Shown here: one piece after another, positions 26,875-36,700 of the stretch
Position numbering within the stretch: position 1 is the first letter of the stretch
How the letters are laid out: every line of letters begins with the position of its first letter
Assembly: GCA_963705835.1 (NCBI GenBank)
Contig: CAVPLC010000037.1
Coordinates: 62,001 to 126,000, forward strand
Origin: Palsa-504 sp963705835
GTDB taxonomy: Bacteria > Actinomycetota > Actinomycetes > Streptosporangiales > Streptosporangiaceae
Direction of reading: 5' to 3'
Length of the DNA stretch: 64,000 nt
Notes under the pieces: generated by a model
Told to the model about the DNA's origin: nothing
What the model saw: only the letters and a program-made list of their open reading frames with translations
Databases searched by the model: none
Position numbers and translations under genes: made by a program

Positions 26875-26997
26875 ATGAGCCCGGGAGCGTTCTGGAGTTA
26901 TCTGAAGGCTCACGATCTGGCGGCTGCCGCATGCACTGGCCACTACCTAGAAGTACGGCTCGCGGGCGATTCCGGCTCACATAATTCGTGTCCGTAA
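26875..26997 (+). CDS. possible 40-residue small protein
   Basis: A strong ribosome site (AGGAGGAGACG) precedes an ATG opening a 40-codon frame (start SPGAFWSYLKAHDL, end HNSCP) that stops at TAA. I do not recognise it. It could be a genuine small protein, a leader peptide, or the start of a decayed gene. The rest of the 26777-27124 gap shows only a possible promoter before the GH127 gene. Confidence 0.35.
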   Translation: MSPGAFWSYLKAHDLAAAACTGHYLEVRLAGDSGSHNSCP

Positions 26998-27124
26998 TGA
27001 GTAGGTAAGGACTTGCCCCGGGCGCTCCGTACCTCCCCACATCAAGCGCGTTCCCTCGTCATGCGACGGGGTCTCGCTGGGTACGATCGTTCCCGGAGCG
27101 GCGACCGGGCAAAGGATCGCGAAC

Positions 27125-29232
27125 GTGCACAAGACGTGCGGTGAGTCGACGGACCTGAGTGACCCGACCGGTCCCGCCACCCCGGAACCCGCCGCACCCC
27201 CCGAACCCGAGGCCGACACCCAGGACCGCGCCGACACCCAGGACCGCGCTACCCCAAAGACCGCGCCACCCCAAAGGACCGCCCCAAACCGAGAGCCCTG
27301 AGCAGGCGAGAAGCACTGACCCTGCTCGGCGTCGGCGCGCTGGCCGCCGAGCAGGCCCTCCTCGGAGGCGACTCCGCGCCCAAGCCCGGCACCGGCCCTC
27401 CTTCCCTAGGCCCGGTCAGCCAGGCCAACGCGAAACCACTGACCAGCGGCTACGCACCCGACGGCACCGCCGGCCGGGCCGCCGCGCTCCCGTTGCAAGA
27501 CGTGCAGCTGCTCGACAGCCCGTTCCGCGCCAATCAGGACCGCAACACGACATACCTGCTGTTCCTTGACCCCGAACGCATGCTTCGTCCCTTCCGCATC
27601 AACTACGGCCTGCCGACGTCGGCGCTGCCGAACGGGGGCTGGGAGCGGCCGGACTCCGAGATCCGCGGGCACACCACCGGTCACCTGATGTCCGCCCTCG
27701 CGCTGACCTACGCGAACACCGGCAACACCGAGGCGCTGGCCCGCGGCCAGTACATCGTCAGCCAGCTCGCCGCCTTCCAGGCCAGGGACCGCCAGGCCGG
27801 GTTCCATCCCGGGTACCTGTCCGCGTTCCCCGAGGTCTACTTCGACTGGATCGAGGAGGGCCTCGACGTCTGGTCGCCGTACTACATGATCCACAAGTAC
27901 CTGGCCGGGCTGATCGACCAGTATCAGCTGGCCGGCAACGCCGAGGCGCTCGACGTCGCGATCAAGCTCGGCGACTGGGTGGACTGGCGCACGTCGCGGC
28001 TGACCTACGCGCACATGCAGGCGGTCCTGGAGTACGAGTACGGCGGGCTGCCCGAAGCCCTGGCCAACCTGTACACGATCACCGGCTCGGAGCGGTACCT
28101 GGCCGCCGCGCAGCGCTTCTACCACGCGCAGGTGTTCGACCCGCTGGCCGACGGCGTGGACGCGCTGGCCGGGCTGCAGGCCAACGTGACCACGCCCAAG
28201 ATCATCGCCTGCGTCCGGATGTGGGAGGAAACCGGCAGCGGCAAGTACCGCGACATCGCCCAGAACTTCTGGGACCTCGTCACCGCCCATCACGTCTACG
28301 TGATCGGCGGGGCAGGCAACTACGAGCACTTCCAGGCCCCCGATGTCGTGGCCGGGCAGCTGACGAACTTCACCTGCGAGAACTGCGTCAGCTACAACCT
28401 GCTCAAGCTGACCAGGCTGCTGCACTTCCACCAGCTCACCCGCGCCGACCTGATCGACTACTACGAGCGGACGCTGTTCAACCAGATGCTGGGGGAGCAG
28501 GACCCGACCTCGCCGCACGGCTTCAACTGCTACTACACAGGCCTGTCGGCGGGCGCGTTCAAGCGCCAGCCGCTGAACTACTTCGCGGGCGGCAATCCGA
28601 ACGTCTACGCCAGCGACTACGACACCTTCACCTGCGACACCGCCACCGGGCTCGAGACGCAGGCCAAGTTCGCCGACACGATCTACACCCGCGACGCGGA
28701 CGGCCTGTACGTGAACCTGTTCATCCCGTCCCAGGTCCGGTCGCACGGGCTGGTGCTGCAGCAGGCGACCGGGCTCCCTGACGACCCGGCGACCCGGCTG
28801 ACCGTGCTCTCGGGCTCGGCCACGATGACCCTGCGGGTACGCGTGCCGGGCTGGGTCGCGGGCCGGCCAATCGTTACGCTCAACGGCACGCCGGTCCCGG
28901 ACCTGCCGCTCGAGCAAAGCAATTGGATCGCTCTCCGGCGCCGGTGGCAGGCCGGCGACCTGCTGGAGGTCACGCTGCCGATGCGGCTGGCCTTCGAGCC
29001 CACCCCCGACCACCCCGCCGTGCAGGCGGTGACCTACGGGCCGGTCGTCCTGGCCGGCGTCTTCGGCACCGACCCGGGCCCGCTGACCCCGATGCTGGAA
29101 ACCACGTCCCTGCAGAAGACGGCCGCGCAGTCGTTGACCTTCGAGGCCCTCTCCGGCCGCAAGCCCGTCAGGCTGATCCCGGTCAGCCGCGCCGCACACG
29201 AGTACTACACGACATACTGGCAGGCCGTGTAG
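27125..29232 (+). CDS. glycoside hydrolase family 127 protein (beta-L-arabinofuranosidase-like), Tat-exported, one frameshift
   Basis: The catalytic part from about 27493 matches GH127/DUF1680: GHTTGHLMSALAL, WSPYYMIHKYLAGLIDQY, the Cys-rich centre FTCENCVSYNLLKL and a second Cys in FNCYYTGL. These enzymes use a Zn-bound Cys nucleophile. Upstream in the same frame is a twin-arginine signal (SRREALTLLGVGALAAE). A GTG at 27125 with AAAGGA upstream opens a frame that meets it if one G is added near 27259. That leader has internal repeats (TQDRAD TQDRAT PKDRAT PKDR). The full product has about 700 residues and is probably exported. Confidence 0.8.
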
Positions 29233-29250
29233 TACCCGCAACCGGCCGAT

Positions 29251-30390
29251 CTAGCGGGGCTGGCGGCCCAGGACGAGCACGCCGGCCGTGGCGAACGCCC
29301 CGCCGTTGCCGAGCACGACGCTGATATCCGGCGCCTCGACCTGGGCGGCCGCCTCACCGCGGACCTGACGGACCGCCTCGGTGATGGCGAACATGCCGTA
29401 CATCCCCGTGTGGGTGTAGGAAAGGCCGCCGCCGTTGGTGTTGAGCGGCAGCCGGCCGCCCGGCTCGGTGTTGCCGTCGGCGATGAACGCCCCGGCCTCG
29501 CCCTTGCCGACGAAACCGAGAGCCTCCAGGCCGTAGATCGGCACGTGCGCGAACGCGTCGTAGATCATCAGGTGCCCGACGTCGCCGGGACCGATGCCGG
29601 CCTCGGCGAAGGCGGCCCGGCCGGCCAGCCGGAACGCCCGCGACTCGGTGAAGTCGGCCAGCTGCGAGATCATCGGCGCCTCGGCCGACTCGCCGGTGCC
29701 GAGCACGTGCACGGCGGGCTTGCCGCCCTCGCCCGCGCGGTCGGCGGACGTGATGACCAGCGCGCCGCCGCCGTCGGTGACCAGGCAGCATTCCAGCAGG
29801 TGGAACGGGTAGGCGATGAGCCGCGACGCGAGCACGTCCTCGACCGTGATCGGGTCGCGGTACGCGGCCCGGGGGTTCTTGGCCGCCCACCGGCGCTGCG
29901 CCACCGCCACGTAGGCGAGCTGCTCGTGGGTGAGCCCGAAGTCCTTCATGTACCGCAGCGCGGTGATGGTGAAGGTGGTCGTCGGGCCGAAGGTCCCGTA
30001 CGGCGCCTCGAACTGCCCGGCCGGGGAGGACAGCGAACCCCGCGGCGGCGGCCCGCCGACCCGGGACCGCCCCGACTCGCCGTGCGTCACCAGCACGGTG
30101 CTCGCGTAGCCGGCCCGGATGGCCGCCGCCGCGTGCCTGACGTGCAGCAGGAACGAGGTGCCGCCGACCCCGGTGCCGTCGATCCAGCGCGGGACGATGC
30201 CGAGCGCGTGCGCGACCTGCACCGGCCCGGGCCAGGAGACGGTGGCGATCCCGTCGATGTCCGCCATGGCCAGCCCGGCGTCGCGGACCGCGTTCACCGC
30301 CGCCTCCACGTGCAGGCCCAGCGCGGAGTAGCCGGGCAGCCTGCCCACCTGATCGGTCTCGGCCGCGCCCGCGATGATGACGCCGTTCAC
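29251..30390 (-). CDS. thiolase/SCP2-type acetyl-CoA acetyltransferase-like protein
   Basis: This 379-residue thiolase-fold protein has the C-terminal NTNGGGLSYTHTGMYGMF (thiolase His region) and MIYDAFAHVPIYGLEALGF. At the usual nucleophile position the sequence reads GTSFLLHVRHAAAA, lacking an obvious Cys. It resembles SCP2/lipid-transfer thiolases that pair with DUF35 partners in side-chain aldol or retro-Claisen cleavage. The start is GTG, overlapping the DUF35 stop (GTGA). Confidence 0.83.
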   Translation of the reverse strand: MNGVIIAGAAETDQVGRLPGYSALGLHVEAAVNAVRDAGLAMADIDGIATVSWPGPVQVAHALGIVPRWIDGTGVGGTSFLLHVRHAAAAIRAGYASTVLVTHGESGRSRVGGPPPRGSLSSPAGQFEAPYGTFGPTTTFTITALRYMKDFGLTHEQLAYVAVAQRRWAAKNPRAAYRDPITVEDVLASRLIAYPFHLLECCLVTDGGGALVITSADRAGEGGKPAVHVLGTGESAEAPMISQLADFTESRAFRLAGRAAFAEAGIGPGDVGHLMIYDAFAHVPIYGLEALGFVGKGEAGAFIADGNTEPGGRLPLNTNGGGLSYTHTGMYGMFAITEAVRQVRGEAAAQVEAPDISVVLGNGGAFATAGVLVLGRQPR

Positions 30391-30800
30391 GGGCCCGCCG
30401 GATCAGGGGTGAACACGGGCAGCTGGACCTCGCCGCGCCGCTCGAACGTCACCCGCAGCGGCATGTCGAGCACCAGGTCCTCCGGTGTGTTCGGCACGCC
30501 GACCAGGCTGGTCATCATCCGGGGGCCCTCGGCCAGTTGGACGACGGCGATGGCATAGGGGCCGTCGCCCTCGAAGCCGGGCGCGGGCCGGTGATTGATC
30601 ACGTAGGAGTAGAGCGTGGCCCGGCCGCTGGCGGTGAACCACTCGACGTTGACCGAGCCGCAGGCCGGGCAGACCGGCCGCGGGTCGAAGTACGGCTTGC
30701 CGCAGTCAAGGCACCGCTGGATGCGCAGTTCGCCCGCCGCGCAGCCGTCCCAGAACGGCTGCGTCTCCGGCGTGGGCACCGGCACCGGCTTGCCGGTCAT
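30387..30800 (-). CDS. DUF35/OB-fold zinc-ribbon partner of thiolase
   Basis: This 137-residue protein has a four-Cys rubredoxin-like ribbon (CLDCGKPYFDPRPVCPACG) followed by an OB-fold (ATLYSYVINHRPAPGF, PRMMTSLVGV). Such proteins form complexes with SCP2-type thiolases and bind acyl-CoA. The stop overlaps the thiolase start, which supports a stoichiometric complex. Its start codon is embedded in a 20-bp tandem repeat that lies just upstream. Confidence 0.87.
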   Translation of the reverse strand: MTGKPVPVPTPETQPFWDGCAAGELRIQRCLDCGKPYFDPRPVCPACGSVNVEWFTASGRATLYSYVINHRPAPGFEGDGPYAIAVVQLAEGPRMMTSLVGVPNTPEDLVLDMPLRVTFERRGEVQLPVFTPDPAGP

Positions 30801-30860
30801 CGCCCCGTCACCCCGGTCATCGCCCGGTCACCCCGGTCATCGCCCCGTCACTCCGGGTCC
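30801..30860. repeat. 20-bp tandem repeat upstream of DUF35 gene, three copies
   Basis: CGCCCCGTCACCCCGGTCAT and two close variants lie head to tail. On the minus strand each of the first two units begins ATGACCGG, as does the DUF35 gene itself. The repeat thus reiterates the start codon context in different frames. Confidence 0.75.
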
Positions 30861-30865
30861 CCCCG

Positions 30866-31750
30866 TCACCCCGGCCGGCCGAGCACGGGCCCGAACGACC
30901 GCTCGACCTGCGCCGCCAGCGCGTCCACCGACCACGGGCCGGTGCCGATCAGGCGGATCACCGGATGCGGGTTGTCGTACAGGGCGACCTCGTACCCGGC
31001 GGCGTGCACGATCCGCCCGGTGATCCAGCCGGATCGCTCGCTGGCCAGGTAGGCCACGACCGGCGCCACGTTGTCCGGCGAGCGCTCGTCGGGCGTCCCG
31101 GGCCGGGCCCGGCGGCGGTCGCCCGGCACCGATTCGGTCATCCGGGTGGCCGCACTGGGCGAGACGGCGTTCACCGTGACCCCGTACCTGGCCAGCGAGT
31201 TGGCGGTCGAGTAGGTCAGCCCGACGATGCCCATCTTGGCGGCCGCGTAGTTCGGCTGGCCCGGCGATCCGTGCAGCCCGGAGACGGAGGTGAAGTTGAT
31301 GATCCGGTTCTGGGCCGACTCGTCGCGCCGCGCGCGCCAGTGCGCCGCGGCGAACTTCGTGGTGTTGAACGTGCCCTTGAGGTGCACCCGGATCACGTCG
31401 TCCCATTCCTGCTCGGTCATGTTGAAGACCATCCGGTCCCGCAGGATGCCGGCCGCGTTGACCAGGACGTCGAGCCGCCCGAACTCGCCGAGCGCGGTCT
31501 TGATCAGGCCCTCGGCCGCCGCGTGATCGGCTACGTCGGCGCCGTTGGCGACCGCGCTGCCGCCGCTCCCGGCGATCTCGCCCGCGACCTGCCGCGCGGG
31601 CCCGGCGTCCGAGCCTGAGCCGTCGAGCGCGCCGCCGAGGTCGTTGACCACGACCGACATGCCCTCGCTGGCCAGCAGCAGCGCCACCGACCGGCCGATG
31701 CCGCGCCCGGCGCCGGTCACGATCGCTACCCGTCCGTCCAGGCTTCCCAT
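30866..31750 (-). CDS. SDR-family oxidoreductase (HSD17B4/3-hydroxyacyl-CoA dehydrogenase-like)
   Basis: This 294-residue SDR has TGAGRGIG at about 11-18 and the N-terminal NDLGGALDGSGSD typical of peroxisomal-type 3-hydroxyacyl-CoA dehydrogenases. It also has NAAGILRDRMVFNMTEQEWD, a Ser in INFTSVSG and YAAAK. The C-terminal extension (about 50 residues) is longer than in FabG. I chose the ATG at 31750; a GTG at 31762 is in frame. It is divergent from the TetR gene and heads the DUF35-thiolase operon. Confidence 0.86.
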   Translation of the reverse strand: MGSLDGRVAIVTGAGRGIGRSVALLLASEGMSVVVNDLGGALDGSGSDAGPARQVAGEIAGSGGSAVANGADVADHAAAEGLIKTALGEFGRLDVLVNAAGILRDRMVFNMTEQEWDDVIRVHLKGTFNTTKFAAAHWRARRDESAQNRIINFTSVSGLHGSPGQPNYAAAKMGIVGLTYSTANSLARYGVTVNAVSPSAATRMTESVPGDRRRARPGTPDERSPDNVAPVVAYLASERSGWITGRIVHAAGYEVALYDNPHPVIRLIGTGPWSVDALAAQVERSFGPVLGRPG

Positions 31751-31779
31751 GCCGATTGCCACCCCAGATTAGAATCATC

Positions 31780-31791
31780 TTCTGGAATTAG
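31780..31791. promoter_or_regulatory. shared 12-bp motif, site 1 (SDR/TetR divergent promoter)
   Basis: TTCTGGAATTAG resembles TTCTAGGATTAG at 32538 and TCCTAGGATTAG (minus strand) at 37931. It is a candidate operator for the TetR regulator at 31849. Confidence 0.5.
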
Positions 31792-31848
31792 CTTCTAGAC
31801 CCAAAACGCCGGGCGTGTCAAGGCCCGTCCGGCGCACCTGGGGGGCAG

Positions 31849-32556
31849 ATGAGCAAGCAGTCGTCGGCTCAGGCGGACCAGCGGGATCAGCAGGCGAGCG
31901 GGTCGTGGCAGTGGGGGAGCACCCCGAAGACCCGCCGCGTCCTGCTCGACGCCGCGCGTCAGGTCTTCACCGAGCAGGGGTTCTCCCAGACCAGCGTCGC
32001 CGACGTGGTGGAGCGCGCCGGATCGAGCGTGGGCAGCCTGTACCACCACTTCGGCGGCAAGAGCGAGCTGTTCCTGGCCCTGTGGCACGAGCACCAGCGC
32101 ACCCACGAGGAGGCGGCCAGCAAGGCGGTGGCCCGGCTGCGCAACGCGGGCGTGACCGACACCACGGAGCTGTTCTGCGCTGGTGCCCGCGCCTTCATGG
32201 AGGGCAGCTGGCTGCGCCGGGACCTGGCGCTGCTGTTCTTCTCCGGTGACGGCCCGCCCGACTTCGAGGTCATGAAGCGACGCCGCGGCCGCGAGTGGGT
32301 CGCCCAGAACGACGTCCTGCTCGGCCTGCCCGACACCGAGATGGACCGGCTGTACGCGGCCATGCTCACCTCGCTGATCGGCGAGGGCGCCCGCCAGGTC
32401 GCCTCGGCCCCCAACCGCCGCGAGGCCAACGTGATCACCGAGGCGGTGCTCGAGTACGCCCGCCGCCTCCTGTCCGGCGGCCCCTGGCCCCTTGACAACC
32501 GATCCCGGCCTGAGCTTCGCTCTGGCGTAGAACTTGATTCTAGGATTAGCGATTAA
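31849..32556 (+). CDS. TetR-family transcriptional regulator
   Basis: The N-terminal HTH spans about 25-75 (RRVLLDAARQVFTEQGF, TSVADVVERAGSSVGSLYHHFGGKSELF). The ligand-binding domain is helical. The 235-residue protein has a 20-residue polar lead. It lies between two divergent acyl-CoA catabolic operons, so a fatty-acyl-CoA or related effector is likely. Its stop is only 20 bp before the acyl-CoA dehydrogenase start, and its 3' end contains motif site 2. Confidence 0.87.
   Translation: MSKQSSAQADQRDQQASGSWQWGSTPKTRRVLLDAARQVFTEQGFSQTSVADVVERAGSSVGSLYHHFGGKSELFLALWHEHQRTHEEAASKAVARLRNAGVTDTTELFCAGARAFMEGSWLRRDLALLFFSGDGPPDFEVMKRRRGREWVAQNDVLLGLPDTEMDRLYAAMLTSLIGEGARQVASAPNRREANVITEAVLEYARRLLSGGPWPLDNRSRPELRSGVELDSRISD
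32538..32549. promoter_or_regulatory. shared 12-bp motif, site 2 (before acyl-CoA dehydrogenase)
   Basis: TTCTAGGATTAG lies 27-38 bp before the acyl-CoA dehydrogenase start, inside the last codons of the TetR gene. It matches sites 1 and 3. Confidence 0.5.
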
Positions 32557-32575
32557 AACCAGCGCGAGGCCTGCC

Positions 32576-33799
32576 ATGGATCTTGACCTTGGCCCGGAGA
32601 TCGAGCAGTTCCGCGCCGAACTGCGCGACTGGATCGCAGCCCACGCGCCGCCCGCGCTGGCCGGCCTGGCCGACTGGCGGATGGCCGGGATTCCCGGCGA
32701 CTACCGCGCCCGGGGACTGGCAGAGGCGATCGCGGATCCCGCCTACACCGAGTGGGAGCGCACCCTGGCCGACGCCAGGCTGATCTGCCCGCAGTGGCCG
32801 GCCGAGTTCGGCGGCCAGGGCATGGAGGCGGTGCGGATCGCGGTACTGAACGAGGAGTTCTACCGGGCGGGGGTGCCGCGGGTCATCCGCGGCATGGGCG
32901 AGACCCTGGTCGGCCCGTCGCTGATCGTGCACGGCACCGCGGAGCAGCGCGAGCATTTCCTCCCCCGCATCATCAGCGGCGAGGACGTCTACTGCCAGGG
33001 GTTCTCCGAGCCCGACCACGGATCCGACCTGGCCGCGGTGCAGACCCGCGGCGAGATCGACGGTGACGAGATCGTCATCACCGGGCAGAAGCTGTGGACC
33101 TCGGGCGCGGGCCGGGCGACGATGATGTTCGTCCTGTGCCGGACGGATCCGGGCGCCGAGAAGCACCAGGGCCTGTCCTACGTGCTGATCCCGTTCACCG
33201 GGCCGCAGGTGCGGTACCGGCCCATCAGGCAGCTGTCCGGCGCCGCGGAGTTCTACGAGGACTTCCTCGACGGCGTGCGCGTGCCGCTGTTCAACGTGAT
33301 CGGCGGCCTGAACAACGGCTGGCGGGTGGCCATGACCACGCTCGGCCACGAGCGCGGCGGAAACGCGACCGTCCAGCACCTGCGGTTCGAGCGGGAATTC
33401 TGGGAGCTGGTCGAGACGGCCCGCAAGCACGGCCGGATCGCCGATCCGCTGGTGCGCCAGCAGCTCGCCCAGGCCTACACCGCTGTCCAGCTCATGCGGT
33501 TCAGCGGGCTCCGCACGCTGGCCCGGGTCGCCGCCGGGCGGCCGCCCGGCCCGGAGGCCTCGGTCAACAAGCTGTTCTGGAGCGAGTACCACAAGCGGCT
33601 CGGCGAGATCGCGATGGGCATCGTCGGCGCCGACGGCCTGCTCCGGCCGGACGGCGCCGGATACCCGACCTCCCCCTGGCAGAACGTCTTCCTGAGCAGC
33701 CGCGCCGGCACCATCTACTCCGGCACCAGCGAAATCCAGCGCACCATCATCGGCGAGCGAGCGCTCGGCCTGCCTAAGGAGCCGCGGGTGACGACCTGA
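32576..33799 (+). CDS. acyl-CoA dehydrogenase
   Basis: The 407-residue flavoenzyme has CQGFSEPDHGSDLAAVQTRG, the FAD/substrate-binding loop of the family, LWTSGAGRATMMFVLCRTD, and the C-terminal YSGTSEIQRTIIGERALGLP. It would introduce the alpha,beta double bond in an acyl-CoA. The ATG at 32576 follows motif site 2. Its TGA overlaps the ATG of the next gene, so it is translationally coupled to the fused synthetase-dehydrogenase. Confidence 0.9.
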   Translation: MDLDLGPEIEQFRAELRDWIAAHAPPALAGLADWRMAGIPGDYRARGLAEAIADPAYTEWERTLADARLICPQWPAEFGGQGMEAVRIAVLNEEFYRAGVPRVIRGMGETLVGPSLIVHGTAEQREHFLPRIISGEDVYCQGFSEPDHGSDLAAVQTRGEIDGDEIVITGQKLWTSGAGRATMMFVLCRTDPGAEKHQGLSYVLIPFTGPQVRYRPIRQLSGAAEFYEDFLDGVRVPLFNVIGGLNNGWRVAMTTLGHERGGNATVQHLRFEREFWELVETARKHGRIADPLVRQQLAQAYTAVQLMRFSGLRTLARVAAGRPPGPEASVNKLFWSEYHKRLGEIAMGIVGADGLLRPDGAGYPTSPWQNVFLSSRAGTIYSGTSEIQRTIIGERALGLPKEPRVTT

Positions 33800-36700
33800 T
33801 GGGCGCGCTCGTTACCCCGGACCGGCTGCGGGAGTTCTTCACTCCGCGCAGCCTGGCCGTGGTGGGCGCCTCCGACACGTCCGGCTGGGGCCAGTTCATC
33901 CTCGCGAGCAGCGCCGCGACCGGTTTCACCGGCCCGCTGATCCCGGTCCACCCGCAGCACGAGACCGTGTTCGGCCGGCCGGCCGCGCGCAGCCTCAGGG
34001 ACCTGGCCGAGCCCGTGGACCTGGCCTTTGTCATGGCGCCGACGCAGGTGGTGGAGGACGTCATCGATGACGCGGCCGCCGCGGGCGTACGCAACGCGGT
34101 CGTGCTCGCCTCCGGCTATCGCGAGGTCGGCGCGGAGGGGCACGCCCGGCAGGACCGGCTGGTCGCGCGGGCCACCGAGCACGGCATCGTGCTGCTCGGC
34201 CCGAACTGTCTCGGCTTCCTCAACACCCACGCCGCGGTCGGGCCGTTCGCGCTCAACGTCCCGCTCCCGCTGCGGCCCGGGCCGGTCGGCATCGCGCTGC
34301 AAAGCGGCGCGCTGGCCAGCGCGGTGCTGGCCTTCGCGCGATCCCGGGCCATCGGCGTGAGCACCCTGGTCACCATGGGCAACGAGTCGATGATCACCAC
34401 CGCCGACGTGCTCAGCTACCTGGTCGACGACGAGCAGACCCGGGTGATCTGCCTGTTCCTCGAGGAGATCAGCGAGCCAGACCGGTTCGCCCGGGCGGCC
34501 GAGAAGGCAGCTCGGGCCGGCAAGCCGGTCGTGGCGCTGAAGACCGGATCGAGCCCGGTCGGCCAGGTGGCCGCGCTCGCGCACACCGGCTCGATCGCCG
34601 GCGACGACGCCGTGGTGGACGCGGTGCTCCGGCAGTTCCACGTGATCCGGGTGACCAGCATCGAGGAACTGCTCGGCACGGCCGGGCTGCTCGGCTACGA
34701 CCGCTGGCCGCGGGGACGCCGGATGGGCGTGCTCACCGCCTCCGGCGGTGCCTGCGGCATCATCGCCGACCGGGCCGGCGCGCAGGGCATCGAGATCCCG
34801 CCCTTCGCCGCCCGGACGGTCGCGGCGGTCAAGCCGCACCTGCCTCCGTTCGCCGCCGCGCACAATCCGCTCGACGTGACCGGTTATGTCCTGGCCAACG
34901 CGCGGGCCACCGCGCTGACCGCGATCGACCACGCGCTGGACGCCGCGGTGGCCGATCCCGGACTCGACTTCGTGGTGTTCTGCGGCGTGACCATCCCCGA
35001 CGTGCGCCCACCATCCGAACGCCTGGCCGCCATGATCGAGGAGCGCGTGCGCTGGCTCGGCGAGCGCATCGCGTCCGCGCCGATCCCGGTCATCCCGATG
35101 GGCTCGACCTGCGTCGACGTGTCCGGGTACGGCCGGGACCTGCTCACCAGGCACGGCATCCACCTGCTCGGCGGCTTCGACCTGGGCATGCGGGCCCTCG
35201 GCCACGCGCTGCGCTGGCTGGAGAACCGGGGCACGGTCGCGTACCCGGCGCGGGTGAGCGTTCCCCGCCAGGTCCCCGTGCCCCTGGCGCCGGGGTCCTG
35301 GCCGGAGATGGCCGCCCGCGACCTCCTCGCGGCCAGCCAGGTGCCGCTGGTGCCCGCCGAGCTGGTGAACTCGCCCGCCGAGGCGGTCCAGGCGGCCCGC
35401 CGGATCGGGGCGCCGGTGGTGCTCAAGGTGTCCTCGGCGCAGATCACCCACAAGTCCGACATCGGCGGCGTGGCGCTCGGCGTGCACGGCGACGCCCAGA
35501 TCGAGCAGGCCTACCGGCGGGTGCGGGCCGCCGGGGAGAGCGTGCCGGGGGCCGTCATCGACGGGGTGCTGGTGACCCCGATGCGGTCCGGCGGGGTGGA
35601 ACTGCTCGCCGGGGTGACGTTGGACCGGACGTTCGGCCCGGTGCTCGCGGTCGGGCTCGGCGGCGTCTGGGTGGAGCTGCTGGCCGACACCAGCCTGCGG
35701 GTCCTGCCGGTCACGACCGACGACGTCAAGCGGATGCTCGGTGAGCTGCGCGGCAGCCCGCTGCTGCGCGGGGCCCGCGGTACCAGCCCGGCCGATCTCG
35801 ACGTGCTGGCCCAGGTGATCAAGAACGTCGGCGACGCGGCCATATCGCTCGACGGGTCGCTGCGCGCACTGGAGATCAACCCGCTGTGGGTGAACGGGGA
35901 CCGGGTCGAGGCGCTGGACGTGCTCGTCGTCACCGGGCCGCCCGCACCGACCAGCACAGAACGGAGCTTAGCCATGAACCTGGGTGTCACCGCGGAGCAG
36001 CGCGACCTGCGCGAGTCGGTGCGCCGCTTCCTGGCCGAGCGCGCGCCCATGACGCGGGTCCGCGAGCTGATGGAAACGGCCGACGCGACGGACGCCGGCG
36101 TCTGGCGGCAGGCCGGCGTCCAGCTGGGCCTGCAGGCCATCGCCATCCCCGAGGAGTACGGGGGAGCGGGCTTCTCGTTCGCCGAGCAGGCCGTCGTGCT
36201 CGAGGAGCTCGGCGGGGCCCTCTACGGCGGGCCGTACCTGGCCAGCGCGGTGCTTGCGGCCACCGCGTTGCTGGCCAGCGAGGACGAGGGCGCCCGGCGC
36301 GACCTGCTGCCTGGCATCGCGTCGGGACAGACCGTCGCCACGCTGGCCTTCACCGAGGATGACGGCTCCTGGGACCCGGAGTCGATCCGGCTGGCCGCGG
36401 CCAAGAACGGGCCGGGCTGGCGGCTCGACGGGCACAAGAGCTTCGTCCTGGACGGGAACGCCGCGAACCTGATCCTCGCGGTCGCCGCCACTGACCACGG
36501 CCCGTCGAGCCTGTCGCTGTTCGCCGTGGACGGCACCGCGAAGGGCCTGAGCCGCCGGGCCCTGCCCACGCTGGACCAGACCAGGAGGCTGGCCAGGCTG
36601 GAGTTCAGCGACGTGCCTGGCCGGCTGATCGGATCACCCGGTGCGGGCAAGGCCGCGCTGGACCACACGCTGGACGTGGCCGCCGTCGCGCTCGCCGCCG

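Noticed and set aside
27406..29241. A 611-codon minus-strand frame opposite the GH127 gene
   Set aside because: The plus strand has the GH127 motifs; this frame has none.
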